Part shown: positions 46,130 through 55,024 of the stretch, one piece after another
How positions within the stretch are numbered: position 1 is the first letter of the stretch
Layout: each line of letters begins with the position of its first letter
Assembly (NCBI GenBank): GCA_025210695.1
Contig: JAOARE010000008.1
Location: 124,001-188,000 of the forward strand
Direction of reading: 5' to 3'
DNA: 64,000 nt
DNA from: Rickettsiales bacterium
Lineage (GTDB): Bacteria > Pseudomonadota > Alphaproteobacteria > Rickettsiales > CANDYO01
Position numbers and translations under genes: made by a program
Notes under the pieces: model-generated
The model's database searches: none
Told to the model about the DNA's origin: nothing
What the model saw: the letters and a program-made list of their open reading frames with translations, nothing else

Positions 46130-46867
46130 TTAGTCTCTTCTTCCACCAAATAAACGAAGAAGCATTATAAATAAATTTATGAAGTCTAGATATAATCTTA
46201 ATGCCCCATGAATAGCAATTTTGGTAGTAATTTCTCTGTCCATTCCTGCTGATTGTAAATAGATGTTTTTTAATGCTTGAACATCATATGCAGTAAGGCC
46301 TGTGAATACTAGTACCCCAATTACAGATATTGCAAATGATAGTGCAGAGCTTGCCATAAACATATTAACTACAGAAGCCAATAATATACCTATTACACCC
46401 ATCATTAGGAATGACCCAAAAGCTGTCAGGTCTTTTTTAGTTGTATATCCATAAATACTCATCGCTCCAAAAACAGATGCAGTAACAAAGAATGTTCTAG
46501 CTATGCTTTCCCCAGTATAAGCTAAAAATATCGGAGCTAATGACAGACCCATCAAGGCAGAATAAGCCCAGAACACCAATTGAGCAGATTGAACAGACAT
46601 AGTATGAATTTTAGCAGATAGGAAAAATACCATAAATAAAGGTGCCAGCATAACTACCCATCCTGTAAGAGAAAGGTTCATTCCTGTATTACTTTGTGTA
46701 TATAACATGCTTAAAAATGCTTGAGAATTTCCAGCTACATAAGAGACCACACCAGTAATTGCTAGTGCTAGGGTCATGAAGTTAAAAATTTGTAGCATAT
46801 AGGCACGTAAGCCTTCATCATATTTGACAGATGTTTCAGCAGATGCGTTGTATTTTGTGAAGTTCAT
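46130..46867 (-). CDS. Bax inhibitor-1/YccA family membrane protein
   Basis: This 245-residue protein has seven hydrophobic helices. The N-terminal LRAYMLQIFNFMTLALAITG and the C-terminal VLVFTGLTAYDVQALKN with LYLDFINLFIMLLRLFGGRRD are highly typical of the BI-1/YccA family (UPF0005). Bacterial members modulate membrane proteolysis by FtsH or calcium leak. A perfect sigma-70-type promoter lies upstream. It converges with tadA. Confidence 0.94.
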   Translation of the reverse strand: MNFTKYNASAETSVKYDEGLRAYMLQIFNFMTLALAITGVVSYVAGNSQAFLSMLYTQSNTGMNLSLTGWVVMLAPLFMVFFLSAKIHTMSVQSAQLVFWAYSALMGLSLAPIFLAYTGESIARTFFVTASVFGAMSIYGYTTKKDLTAFGSFLMMGVIGILLASVVNMFMASSALSFAISVIGVLVFTGLTAYDVQALKNIYLQSAGMDREITTKIAIHGALRLYLDFINLFIMLLRLFGGRRD

Positions 46868-46921
46868 TTTATACCTCTAAATTATAAGTTTATAACACGT
46901 ATGTTGTTATTCTTGGAGCCA

Positions 46922-46950
46922 AGTATACTCAACTAAACTTTAAGTGTCAA
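46922..46950 (-). promoter_or_regulatory. Consensus promoter for the Bax-inhibitor gene
   Basis: On the minus strand TTGACA is followed after exactly 17 bases by TATACT. The start codon is 55 bases downstream of the -10 element. Confidence 0.8.
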
Positions 46951-47022
46951 TTATATGTATTTCATATATGTGTTATAAGGTGCTATTTCAAGTGACATAA
47001 TTAGTATTATATCAGCTATGCT

Positions 47023-47056
47023 CTATGCTCCTAGCTGTTATATTTAAGGAGCATAG
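47023..47056. terminator. Hairpin after the DMT transporter gene
   Basis: CTATGCTCCT and AGGAGCATAG form a perfect ten-base-pair stem around 14 bases, 16 bases after the stop of the minus-strand transporter gene. There is no U-run, so factor-dependent termination or RNA stability is as likely as intrinsic termination. Confidence 0.45.
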
Positions 47057-47071
47057 TAGATTTTCTAAAAT

Positions 47072-48079
47072 TTATACTCCATGCACTAGCTTGGCCAATT
47101 TCTTTTTATGTCTAGCTTCAGCGCTTAGCAGATATATTCCGGATCCTAAAATCAAGCAATAACCAATATTTGAACTAAAGTTTGGAATGGTTCCAAAGAA
47201 GCAATACCCTAATATTCCACCAAAGACTAATCTGGTATAGTCAAAGGGAACTACTACAGACATTTCTGCTATTTTTAATGACTGAAAATAGCAGGCAACA
47301 TGCATAAAATGAAGCATTGCTGCACAGATAAGCAAACCAGTAAGTTGAGGAGTTAAAGTGGTGAACGGATTGACGTCATTAATCCATAAAATATCAATTC
47401 CACTTATAGTTTGTGTTTCCCAGCTGAATATTGCTGCAGGAAAAGATACTAATACAGATATTAATGATACGTAAAATAATTGAGTTCTATTTGATTCAGT
47501 TTTTCCTAAAGTTTTTACAATAGAGCTATTTATTGTCCAAAGTACAACTGCAGCCAGTATAATTAAGTAATTATAGTTAAATTCTGGAGCTTCTGATCCA
47601 TCAAATAATGGTAAATTTAAACCATTGTCAGTGATCTCTATCAATGGGTATACAACAAATAGCATTCCAATACAGCTTAAGATTACAGTGGTTACCCTAA
47701 TTTTGGAAAGCTTCTCATTAAAATATAATGCTCCGATAATCATTAATAAAACAGGTTCCATTTTATTAAGAGCAGTTGCGCTGGCTACACTTACCTTACT
47801 TAATCCATAAAAAAATAGCAAAGCAGCAAGTGTGCTAACAAAACCTCTAACTAAATGAAGTTTAAGTTTTTTAGTTTTAATGCAGCCAATGCCATCATAT
47901 AAGACCCATGGAATAACAACAGCTAACACTAAGAATTTGTAGAAAAAAACTACCTGATTGGAAGCTATATTTTCGGTTAAATATTTTATTATGACATAAA
48001 GCATCGAGGTGGCGAATGCATTTACCAACATTAAAAAAATTCCGTTGGTGTTTTTATAGAGGTGATTTTTGGAAGACAT
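47072..48079 (-). CDS. DMT/EamA-family transporter
   Basis: The 335-residue protein has ten hydrophobic helices in two EamA repeats. The first has GFVSTLAALLFFYGLSKVSVASATALNKMEPVL-type sequence (KMEPVLLMIIGALYFNEKL is diagnostic), and the second ends in AEMSVVVPFDYTRLVFGGILGY. These proteins export or import amino acids, nucleotides or S-adenosylmethionine; Rickettsia uses a member for S-adenosylmethionine. The substrate here is unknown. AGGGATAATAT precedes the ATG. Confidence 0.9.
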   Translation of the reverse strand: MSSKNHLYKNTNGIFLMLVNAFATSMLYVIIKYLTENIASNQVVFFYKFLVLAVVIPWVLYDGIGCIKTKKLKLHLVRGFVSTLAALLFFYGLSKVSVASATALNKMEPVLLMIIGALYFNEKLSKIRVTTVILSCIGMLFVVYPLIEITDNGLNLPLFDGSEAPEFNYNYLIILAAVVLWTINSSIVKTLGKTESNRTQLFYVSLISVLVSFPAAIFSWETQTISGIDILWINDVNPFTTLTPQLTGLLICAAMLHFMHVACYFQSLKIAEMSVVVPFDYTRLVFGGILGYCFFGTIPNFSSNIGYCLILGSGIYLLSAEARHKKKLAKLVHGV

Positions 48080-48128
48080 ATATTATCCCTAAAATTGAAG
48101 TTATAAAAAATGATATCAATAAAGGAAA

Positions 48129-48182
48129 ATGAAAAAATTTAAAGTAGCCGCTACAGGGGCTTTTTCTAAACTAAATTTATGA
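48129..48182 (+). other. 17-codon ORF overlapping a hairpin; flanked by direct repeats
   Basis: AAGGAAA directly before an ATG opens MKKFKVAATGAFSKLNL and a stop. Its DNA includes AGCC...GGCT, which on the minus strand could be the clpA terminator (48142-48165, then TTTAAATTTTTT). TGATATCAAT occurs on both sides (about 48111 and 48180). Both ORF and terminator are tentative. Confidence 0.2.
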
Positions 48183-48292
48183 TATCAATTTAACGTAAAA
48201 GAAATTTATGTTCTAGTCAAGGGAGTTTATATTTTTAGATTTTTATTTAGTGAAATTCAATAACATTGTTTTCTAGTCCTAGTAAAGGTGCT

Positions 48293-50563
48293 TTATGTTG
48301 CCATTTCAAGGTAGTTGAACTTTAGCTTATTTATTTCTGTATTTAATCCTATGTGAACTGCTCCTCCTTTGGTTAAAGTACCGGCAATAATTTCATCAGC
48401 AAGAGATTGTTTGATTTTCTTGTCAATTATTCTTTCTAGTTCTCTGGCTCCTCTATATTTATCAAATCCTATGTCGGATAGATATTCTTTGGCAGTATCA
48501 TCTACCGTAATAGTGATATCTTTTTCAGCTAGTTGTTCGGATAAATTAACAAAATATTGACTTATAATTTTATCTATTGCCTCTTCACTTAAAGGGCTAA
48601 ATTCAATTATTGCATCTAAGCGATTGCGAAATTCTGGAGAAAAGGTACGATTGATGTGTTCATTACTCTCTTTACTATTGTTTACCATTTGCTTTAATTC
48701 GCTAAAGCCCATTTTATTTTTATTGAGTGATGCAGCTCCAGCATTAGTAGTTAGTATAACTATACTATTACAGAAATTTACAGCAATACCATTGCTATCA
48801 GTTAGTCTTCCATAGTCCATTAATTGCAAGAGAAGATTATGAATATCCGGATGAGCTTTTTCAATTTCATCAAGCAGCACAACAGAATGAGGATGTTTTC
48901 TTACTTTGTCTGTAAGCAGTCCGCCTTGATCAAAACCTACATATCCAGGAGGAGAGCCAATAAGACGAGAAACAGAATGCTTTTCCATATATTCTGACAT
49001 ATCAAAACGATGAAGTTCCATACTAAGAGCTTTTGCTAAAGCTTGAGATAGTCTTGTTTTTCCAACTCCGGTAGGACCTGAGAAAAGATAGCAGCCAATT
49101 GGTTTTGCGTGGTCACGTAGACCGGCTTTCTCGAGTTTTATAGCGTCTACAAGCTCTTCAATTGCTCTGTCTTGCCCAAATATTTGAGATCTTAATTCAT
49201 CTTCAAGCCCCTGTATTGTTTCTGATTCATCTTTTGAAATAGTTTTTGGAGGTATATGAACGATTTTAGCAATAATATTTTCAATATCATTTTCAGTTAC
49301 AGCCGCTTTATCATTTGGATTTTTTTTATTCAGTTTAATGCGCGCTCCAGCTTCGTCCATAACGTCTATAGCTTTATCTGGAAGTCTTTTATCATTTATA
49401 TATCGATCTGATAATATGACGGCAGCTTCAATAGCATCGTCTTCATATTTAACATTATGGTGGTTTTCATAGAATGATTTTAGTCCTTTTAGCATTTCGA
49501 TGGCTACTTTGTAAGATGGTTCATCAATCACAACCTTTTGAAATCTTCTCGCTAAGGCTGCATCTTTTTCAAAGTGGTTTTGATATTCTTTAAAAGTTGT
49601 GGAACCTATGCAGCGTATTGACCCTCTTGCCAGCATAGGTTTTAATAAATTGCCCGCATCTAAAGAGCTTCCATTATTAGACCCTGCTCCAATAATGGTA
49701 TGAATTTCATCGATAAATAAAATTGCTGAAGGTAGTTCTTTAATTTTATTTATCACTTGTTTTAATCTCTCTTCGAAGTCTCCTCTATATTTTGTTCCAG
49801 CAACCAAGGATCCCATATCTAAAGAATATATAACAGATCCTTTTAAAGCCTTGTTAACTTTTTCTGTGGCTAATAGTGAAGATAGTCCTTCAACGATAGC
49901 AGTTTTACCGACTCCTGGTTCCCCTACTATTAAAGGGTTGTTTTTATTGCGTCTGCATAGAACTTCAATCACTCTTTCTATTTCTGTATCTCGACCAATT
50001 AAGCTATCAACTTTTTTTGCTAATGCCATTTCATTAAGATTAATACAATATTTGTTTAAAATATTAGTATCGTCATCAATTGACTTTTTTTGGGTTTTAT
50101 GCTCAATAGTTGATAGATTTATAGAGTCTGACGAATTAATTATGTCTTGTTTTGTATATTTCTCAATAGCTCTAGGAGTAACTTTGTGTTTAGTAAGAAA
50201 TAAAACCGCATATGAATCTTGTTCAGAAAAAATTTCAGCTAAAATATCAGCTCCGTTTATTTTATGTTTACTAGTTTTGTTAGCATTCATAGAGGCTTTA
50301 TGAATAACTCTCTGGAATCTAGCAGTAGGCTTACTTTCCTTTATGGTTTTCAAAATCATTGTTTGTAAATCATCGCTTAGAAAATTATCAAGACTTCTAG
50401 TAAGAGAGTCTAGATTGACTTTGCACGATAGAAGAGCTTTTCTTGCGTCATTATCTTCAATTAGAGCCATCAGTAAATGCTCTAATGTTGCGTATTCGTG
50501 TTTATACTCTTTGGCTAAATTTAAAGCATAGTTCAATGTTGATTCTAGAGTTTTTGATAACAT
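48293..50563 (-). CDS. clpA: ATP-dependent Clp protease ATP-binding subunit ClpA
   Basis: ClpA unfolds substrates for ClpP. The 756-residue protein has an N-terminal double Clp_N repeat (residues 1-150) and a first AAA+ domain with GEPGVGKTAIVEGL and VIYSLDMGSLVAGTKYRGDF. The second AAA+ domain has GPTGVGKTRLSQALAK and MSEYMEKHSVSRLIGSPPGY. A MGF tripeptide in the second domain (NKMGFSEL) is at the position of the ClpP-docking IGL/IGF loop. There is no ClpB-type middle coiled coil, confirming ClpA. The usual clpS adaptor gene is not upstream; the neighbour is an unknown gene. Confidence 0.95.
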   Translation of the reverse strand: MLSKTLESTLNYALNLAKEYKHEYATLEHLLMALIEDNDARKALLSCKVNLDSLTRSLDNFLSDDLQTMILKTIKESKPTARFQRVIHKASMNANKTSKHKINGADILAEIFSEQDSYAVLFLTKHKVTPRAIEKYTKQDIINSSDSINLSTIEHKTQKKSIDDDTNILNKYCINLNEMALAKKVDSLIGRDTEIERVIEVLCRRNKNNPLIVGEPGVGKTAIVEGLSSLLATEKVNKALKGSVIYSLDMGSLVAGTKYRGDFEERLKQVINKIKELPSAILFIDEIHTIIGAGSNNGSSLDAGNLLKPMLARGSIRCIGSTTFKEYQNHFEKDAALARRFQKVVIDEPSYKVAIEMLKGLKSFYENHHNVKYEDDAIEAAVILSDRYINDKRLPDKAIDVMDEAGARIKLNKKNPNDKAAVTENDIENIIAKIVHIPPKTISKDESETIQGLEDELRSQIFGQDRAIEELVDAIKLEKAGLRDHAKPIGCYLFSGPTGVGKTRLSQALAKALSMELHRFDMSEYMEKHSVSRLIGSPPGYVGFDQGGLLTDKVRKHPHSVVLLDEIEKAHPDIHNLLLQLMDYGRLTDSNGIAVNFCNSIVILTTNAGAASLNKNKMGFSELKQMVNNSKESNEHINRTFSPEFRNRLDAIIEFSPLSEEAIDKIISQYFVNLSEQLAEKDITITVDDTAKEYLSDIGFDKYRGARELERIIDKKIKQSLADEIIAGTLTKGGAVHIGLNTEINKLKFNYLEMAT

Positions 50564-50641
50564 TGTGGTATTTCTTGAATAATAAGTTTGATTGTTTGCA
50601 ATTGTAACAGCAAGTTATTATCAAAAGGTTAATAAGTAAGA

Positions 50642-51298
50642 TTAATTATGTCTAGAATGGGTTATTTGTTTTGACTTATGAAAGGCTTTATGTGCATCAT
50701 CTAGGACTTTCAAAGCTTCTTTATCTAATTCCATATTAAAATCAAGTTTTATATCCTTTAGAGCTTCTTTAACCCCATGCTTTATGGCATTGGTAATAAA
50801 ATTGTTCTGGTTAATTTTTTCCTCTGATTTTCCTTGATTGATTTGATAAATTTCAAATTCCGCAGCATTTCTTAAAAATTTTCTAAAATCTTTTTTATGT
50901 TTTTTTTGTAAGATTTCTTCTGCGGTTAAATCTCTCAAATTTTCTATATTTTCACCAATGCCATTTAAAACAGTAAAAACAAAAACTTGCAGCATTTCAT
51001 TAACAGATTTAATTTTTCTTTTTTTTAAACTTTTAGATACAGCTTTAAATCGGGAGATGAGAATCTTTTGTTGTTCTAAGGTTAATGAGTCAAAGTTAGG
51101 GATTTCTTCGACATATTGTGCGAAGAAATTCATCATGTTTTCTAGCATATAAGAGACTTGATTTTCTAAAACTACGGGATCAATAGTTTCAAGATTCTCT
51201 ATAATATTAGTGATCTTTAATTTTAAGTCGCTATTTCGTGAAGCTAAATCAATTAATCCAGGATCTTCTTTTGTATTGTTGTTCTCAAGGGTGGACAT
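50642..51298 (-). CDS. Unknown helical protein
   Basis: This 218-residue protein is almost all helix, rich in Lys, Glu, Asn and Leu, with no signal peptide or membrane segment. It begins MSTLENNNTKEDPGLIDLAS and has no motif I recognise. It lies upstream of clpA on the same strand with a 78-base gap and diverges from the sulfate-type binding protein. It could be lineage-specific. Confidence 0.65.
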   Translation of the reverse strand: MSTLENNNTKEDPGLIDLASRNSDLKLKITNIIENLETIDPVVLENQVSYMLENMMNFFAQYVEEIPNFDSLTLEQQKILISRFKAVSKSLKKRKIKSVNEMLQVFVFTVLNGIGENIENLRDLTAEEILQKKHKKDFRKFLRNAAEFEIYQINQGKSEEKINQNNFITNAIKHGVKEALKDIKLDFNMELDKEALKVLDDAHKAFHKSKQITHSRHN

Positions 51299-51310
51299 AT
51301 AAACTCTAGA

Positions 51311-51338
51311 TTGTTCTAACTATTTCCAATATTATTAT
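51311..51338 (+). promoter_or_regulatory. Candidate promoter for the sbp-like gene
   Basis: TTGTTC (51311-51316) and TATTAT (51333-51338) are 16 bases apart, 32 bases before the ATG. Confidence 0.35.
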
Positions 51339-51370
51339 AGTATGTTTGATTCAAATTTAATAGGGTAATA

Positions 51371-52303
51371 ATGTTTTTACGTTTATTGTTGCTGTTGATT
51401 TGTATTTCTTCAATTGCTAGGGCAGATAGTTTTTTACATGTTTCCTTCGATATTACTCGTGAATTATGTAAAGAACTAAATGCTGAGTTTGTAAAAGAAT
51501 ACAATATCAAAACAAAAATTCGCCAATCGCATGGTGGATCTGGCAAGCAAACTTCTTCAATAATTTATGGTCTTCCAGCGGATGTTGTATCTCTTGCCCT
51601 GCCATATCATATGGATTTATTGGCAGATAAAGGTTTGGTGGCTAAAAACTGGAGAGATTTATTTCCTAATAATTCTGCTCCATTTACTACGAGTATTGCT
51701 TTTTTAGTGCGTAAGGGAAATCCTAAAAATATTCAAGATTGGTCAGATTTAGTAAAGCCAGAGGTCAGTATAATTCCAGCAAATCCTAAGACTTCTGGAG
51801 GAGCTTTGTGGAATTATGTGGCTGCTTGGATATATGCAGACAAAGCTTTTGATGGGGATCGGGTATTGATGCAAAATTATATGAAGAGATTTTATCAAAA
51901 TACGCCGGTATTAGATGCTACTGCTAGAGGTGCTGCTGTTACTTTTATAAAAAGAAAGATGGGTGATGTATTAATCACCTGGGCAAATGAAGCCAAGTAT
52001 ATTGTAGAGAATTTAGATCCTAATTATGAAATTGTTTATCCATCTCTAACAGTTAAAATAGATGTTCCTGTGGCTACTATTATCAACAGTAAAAAGAATT
52101 ATCAGGAATTAGCGAATAACTATATTAATTTTCTTTTCTCTAAAAAAGGACAAGAGATTATAGCCAAATATTATTATCAGAAATATGATGGATTAGAGCC
52201 TGTAAATACCAACATGATAGATGTAGAGGACTATGTTAATTGGAAAGAGTTTAAAAATAAGCATTTTTCAGAAGGTGGAATATTTGATCAGATTTATCAG
52301 TAG
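51371..52303 (+). CDS. Sulfate/thiosulfate-type ABC substrate-binding protein
   Basis: This 310-residue periplasmic protein has a signal peptide (MFLRLLLLLICISSIARADS). The mature part shows VSFDITRELCKELNAEFV, QSHGGSGKQTSSIIYGLPAD, TSGGALWNYVAAW and FLFSKKGQEI, which are characteristic of Sbp/CysP sulfate-binding proteins. SGSGKQ-type residues that hold the oxyanion are present. No cysTWA permease or ATPase genes lie near it. The only ABC import genes close by are pstCAB, encoded convergently and without a PstS. Ligand choice (sulfate, thiosulfate or another oxyanion) is not readable. Confidence 0.88.
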   Translation: MFLRLLLLLICISSIARADSFLHVSFDITRELCKELNAEFVKEYNIKTKIRQSHGGSGKQTSSIIYGLPADVVSLALPYHMDLLADKGLVAKNWRDLFPNNSAPFTTSIAFLVRKGNPKNIQDWSDLVKPEVSIIPANPKTSGGALWNYVAAWIYADKAFDGDRVLMQNYMKRFYQNTPVLDATARGAAVTFIKRKMGDVLITWANEAKYIVENLDPNYEIVYPSLTVKIDVPVATIINSKKNYQELANNYINFLFSKKGQEIIAKYYYQKYDGLEPVNTNMIDVEDYVNWKEFKNKHFSEGGIFDQIYQ

Positions 52304-52379
52304 CACAACAATCTTAATCTTTCTTTAATAATATGTTATTATGCTAGATGAAGTTATATTAGTAATGAGGGTTGATATA

Positions 52380-53108
52380 ATGGTTGGTAATAAAGTGGGT
52401 GCTGAGTTAGATTATAGCCATTCCAAAGTATGGGATAGAATTGGTAAGGCAGCAATAGAAGATATTAAAGATGACGAATTAATTGCCACAGAAAGCAATA
52501 AAGACTCTCCCATAAATAGATTGTTCCACGAGTTAAATAGTTCTCCTGACAAGCATTCTGCTTTATTAAAAAAGGCTAATATTAATTTAGAAAATATAAA
52601 AATAGATTCAGGTTCAAATAGTGAAAATCTAGCTTTAGATGGGGTAATTGGGAAAGTAATTGCCGAGAAAAGAGCTGAGAGTTGGGTAGGTGGAAAAGGC
52701 CCTAATCTTGAAGGAATAAAAGGCAAAAGGAAAATAGAAGAAGAGACAGAAAGGTTTTGGGAAAATGAGCGCAAAGTATTAAAGGAAAATATTTTAGCGG
52801 ACTATGAACAATTGAAGAAGGATATTAAATCTGGAAAGGTAAAAGTTAAAGGCGTTCATCCAAAAGAGAATGTTGTGGGTAGGGCCGTGAGTACCATTAG
52901 AAGATGCTTGGGAGCTATTCCTGTTATTAATAATAAAGTTGGTATAGATCTATCTGAGGATAGCATAGGTTCAAACTCTACAACAAATACTGTAAATTCA
53001 AGCCTTTCCGAAGAAGTGGATAAAAAACACAGAGAAAAGCCTAAAGTTAGTAGGCCTCCATCTTATCGTTCTCCTCCAGGCAGAGGAAGGAAATATGGTA
53101 GAATGTAG
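52380..53108 (+). CDS. Unknown protein with basic, Pro/Arg-rich C terminus
   Basis: No family is recognised in these 242 residues. The first 180 are mixed and Lys/Glu-rich, including SHSKVWDRIGKAAIEDIKDD. The C terminus (KVSRPPSYRSPPGRGRKYGR) is strongly basic, suggesting nucleic-acid or membrane contact. The start at 52380 has GAGGG eight bases upstream; the longer frame from 52341 is less likely. It converges with pstB with two bases between stops. It may be a lineage-specific or secreted protein, but nothing proves that. Confidence 0.65.
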   Translation: MVGNKVGAELDYSHSKVWDRIGKAAIEDIKDDELIATESNKDSPINRLFHELNSSPDKHSALLKKANINLENIKIDSGSNSENLALDGVIGKVIAEKRAESWVGGKGPNLEGIKGKRKIEEETERFWENERKVLKENILADYEQLKKDIKSGKVKVKGVHPKENVVGRAVSTIRRCLGAIPVINNKVGIDLSEDSIGSNSTTNTVNSSLSEEVDKKHREKPKVSRPPSYRSPPGRGRKYGRM

Positions 53109-53110
53109 TT

Positions 53111-53872
53111 TTATCCAAACCTTCCAGTTATATAATCTTGAGTTTGTTTAGATTTTGGATTAGTAAAAATTTGCTCAGTCTTACCATATTCAATGATTCT
53201 TCCTAAATGGAAAAAGGCAGTATACTGTGAAATGCGAGCTGCTTGCTGCATAGAATGAGTAACTATTATAATAGTATAGTTATGCTTTAGTTCATCGATT
53301 AATCTTTCAATTTTTGCAGTGGCAATTGGGTCTAAAGCTGAGCAGGGCTCGTCCATTAAAATTACATCAGGATTTATTGCTATAGCTCTTGCTATGCACA
53401 ATCTTTGTTGTTGACCTCCTGAAAGTGCTGTGGCTAAACTATCTAAGCGATCTTTTACTTCTTCAAATAGTCCGGCTTTGGTAAGACTTTCTTCAACAAT
53501 TAAATCTTGAGATTTTTTAGTTGTAGCCATTCCATGAATTTTGGGAGCATAAATGATATTGTCATAGATTGATTTAGGAAAAGGATTTGGTTTTTGAAAT
53601 ACCATTCCAACAGAGGTTCTGAGTTTAACCACATCAATAGATTTGTCATTAATATCACGGCCATTAATTAGCAATCTTCCACTGACTCTACAATTTGGAA
53701 TAGTGTCGTTCATACGATTTATGCAGCGCAGGAAAGAAGACTTTCCACAACCAGAAGGACCTATAAAGGAGGTAACTTTATTAGTTCTTATATTAATATT
53801 TATATCAAATAAAGCTTGTTTATCATCATAATATAGATCTAGATTACGAGTTGATATTTTAGTATCTTTCAT
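53111..53872 (-). CDS. pstB: Phosphate ABC transporter ATPase
   Basis: PstB energises phosphate import. The 253-residue protein shows Walker [30 protein letters not shown] (the PstB-specific Q-loop region), signature [14 protein letters not shown], Walker [13 protein letters not shown] and switch His in [11 protein letters not shown]. It is the last gene of a yggT-pstC-pstA-pstB run, three bases after pstA. phoU and pstS are not adjacent. Confidence 0.96.
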   Translation of the reverse strand: MKDTKISTRNLDLYYDDKQALFDININIRTNKVTSFIGPSGCGKSSFLRCINRMNDTIPNCRVSGRLLINGRDINDKSIDVVKLRTSVGMVFQKPNPFPKSIYDNIIYAPKIHGMATTKKSQDLIVEESLTKAGLFEEVKDRLDSLATALSGGQQQRLCIARAIAINPDVILMDEPCSALDPIATAKIERLIDELKHNYTIIIVTHSMQQAARISQYTAFFHLGRIIEYGKTEQIFTNPKSKQTQDYITGRFG

Positions 53873-53875
53873 TGA

Positions 53876-55024
53876 TTACCACCGATGTTCATATTTTTTG
53901 CGAATATATACCGCAATCATATTAATAATAACTAGGATAGCCAGTAATATCAATATTGCTGCAGCGGTTTTTGCTTGGAATCCTCTCTCTGGGCTGCTGG
54001 CCCATAGGAAAATTTGAACTGGCATTACAGTGGCTGGATCAAATATGGTGTGAGGGATGTCAACTATAAAAGCTATCATGCCAATGAGGATTAAAGGAGC
54101 TGTTTCTCCAATTGCCCTAGCAATACTTAAAATTACCCCGGTCATTATTCCTGGGATTGCTAAGGGTAAAGTGTGATGGAGAATAACTTGCATTTTTGTT
54201 GCACCTAAAGCAAGGGCTGCGTGCTTTATATTTGTTGGAATTGTTTGAAGGGCTTGTCTAGTGGTTATAATGATTAAAGGCAGAATCATCATTGCTAAGG
54301 TAATGCCAGCGGTAATAGATGAAGATCTAGGTAATCCTATGCTGTTGATAAGAACTGCCAATCCTAATAGTCCAAAAACTATTGAAGGCACGGCGGCTAA
54401 GTTGTTAATATTGATTTCAATTAATGAAGTAATGATGTTTTTATGAGCGAATTCTTCAAGGTATATTGCTGTACAAACAGCTATTGGAAAAGCAATTATA
54501 ATACAAATTAATATTGTATAAATGGATCCTATAATACTAGTAGACATTCCTGCAAGCTCTGATTCACGTGATTCCTTGCCAATAAGAAAATTGTAATTAA
54601 ACTGTTCTTTGATTTTCAATCTATTAACAATGCTTTGTTCAAATTCATCAAAATTATAGAAAGAATTATTTATTTTAGCTGAGGCTGTTAACAATACGCT
54701 TCCTTTTAAGTTTCCTTCTTGAGCTAAGTTTACGATTTCTTCTTGAGCTGATATGCTAAAAAAGTCTAAGTAGTCCTTAGAGGGGGAAACATATTTTATT
54801 AAAAAATTTATTGCTTCTTCTTCGTTAGTGAATTTATGCTGATTAGTGTTTTTAGGGAAATCTATTTTGATTTTATAAATTGTAAATGCTGGAATAGATT
54901 TAATAATAATTGATCCAAATAATATGGAGAGAACTATACAAGAAACTATAACTGCGGCTTTTCCTAAGTTTTTTAAAATATGATCAAATCTATAGCGATT
55001 TCTAACAAATTTTGTATTACTCAT
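53876..55024 (-). CDS. pstA: Phosphate ABC transporter permease PstA
   Basis: The 382-residue inner-membrane permease has the binding-protein-dependent transport domain in its C-terminal two thirds, with EELAHKN-like EEFAHKN, AALALGATKMQVILHHTLPLA (the EAA loop) and ARAIGETAPLILIG. It is longer than E. coli PstA because of an about 100-residue extracytoplasmic insert after the first helix. Such a domain (DUF3333) is known in alphaproteobacterial PstA. Its start overlaps pstC by eight bases. Confidence 0.94.
   Translation of the reverse strand: MSNTKFVRNRYRFDHILKNLGKAAVIVSCIVLSILFGSIIIKSIPAFTIYKIKIDFPKNTNQHKFTNEEEAINFLIKYVSPSKDYLDFFSISAQEEIVNLAQEGNLKGSVLLTASAKINNSFYNFDEFEQSIVNRLKIKEQFNYNFLIGKESRESELAGMSTSIIGSIYTILICIIIAFPIAVCTAIYLEEFAHKNIITSLIEININNLAAVPSIVFGLLGLAVLINSIGLPRSSSITAGITLAMMILPLIIITTRQALQTIPTNIKHAALALGATKMQVILHHTLPLAIPGIMTGVILSIARAIGETAPLILIGMIAFIVDIPHTIFDPATVMPVQIFLWASSPERGFQAKTAAAILILLAILVIINMIAVYIRKKYEHRW

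Noticed and set aside
49851-50303. 150-codon plus-strand ORF inside clpA
   Set aside because: It lies antisense to the conserved first AAA+ domain of ClpA and has no recognisable product.
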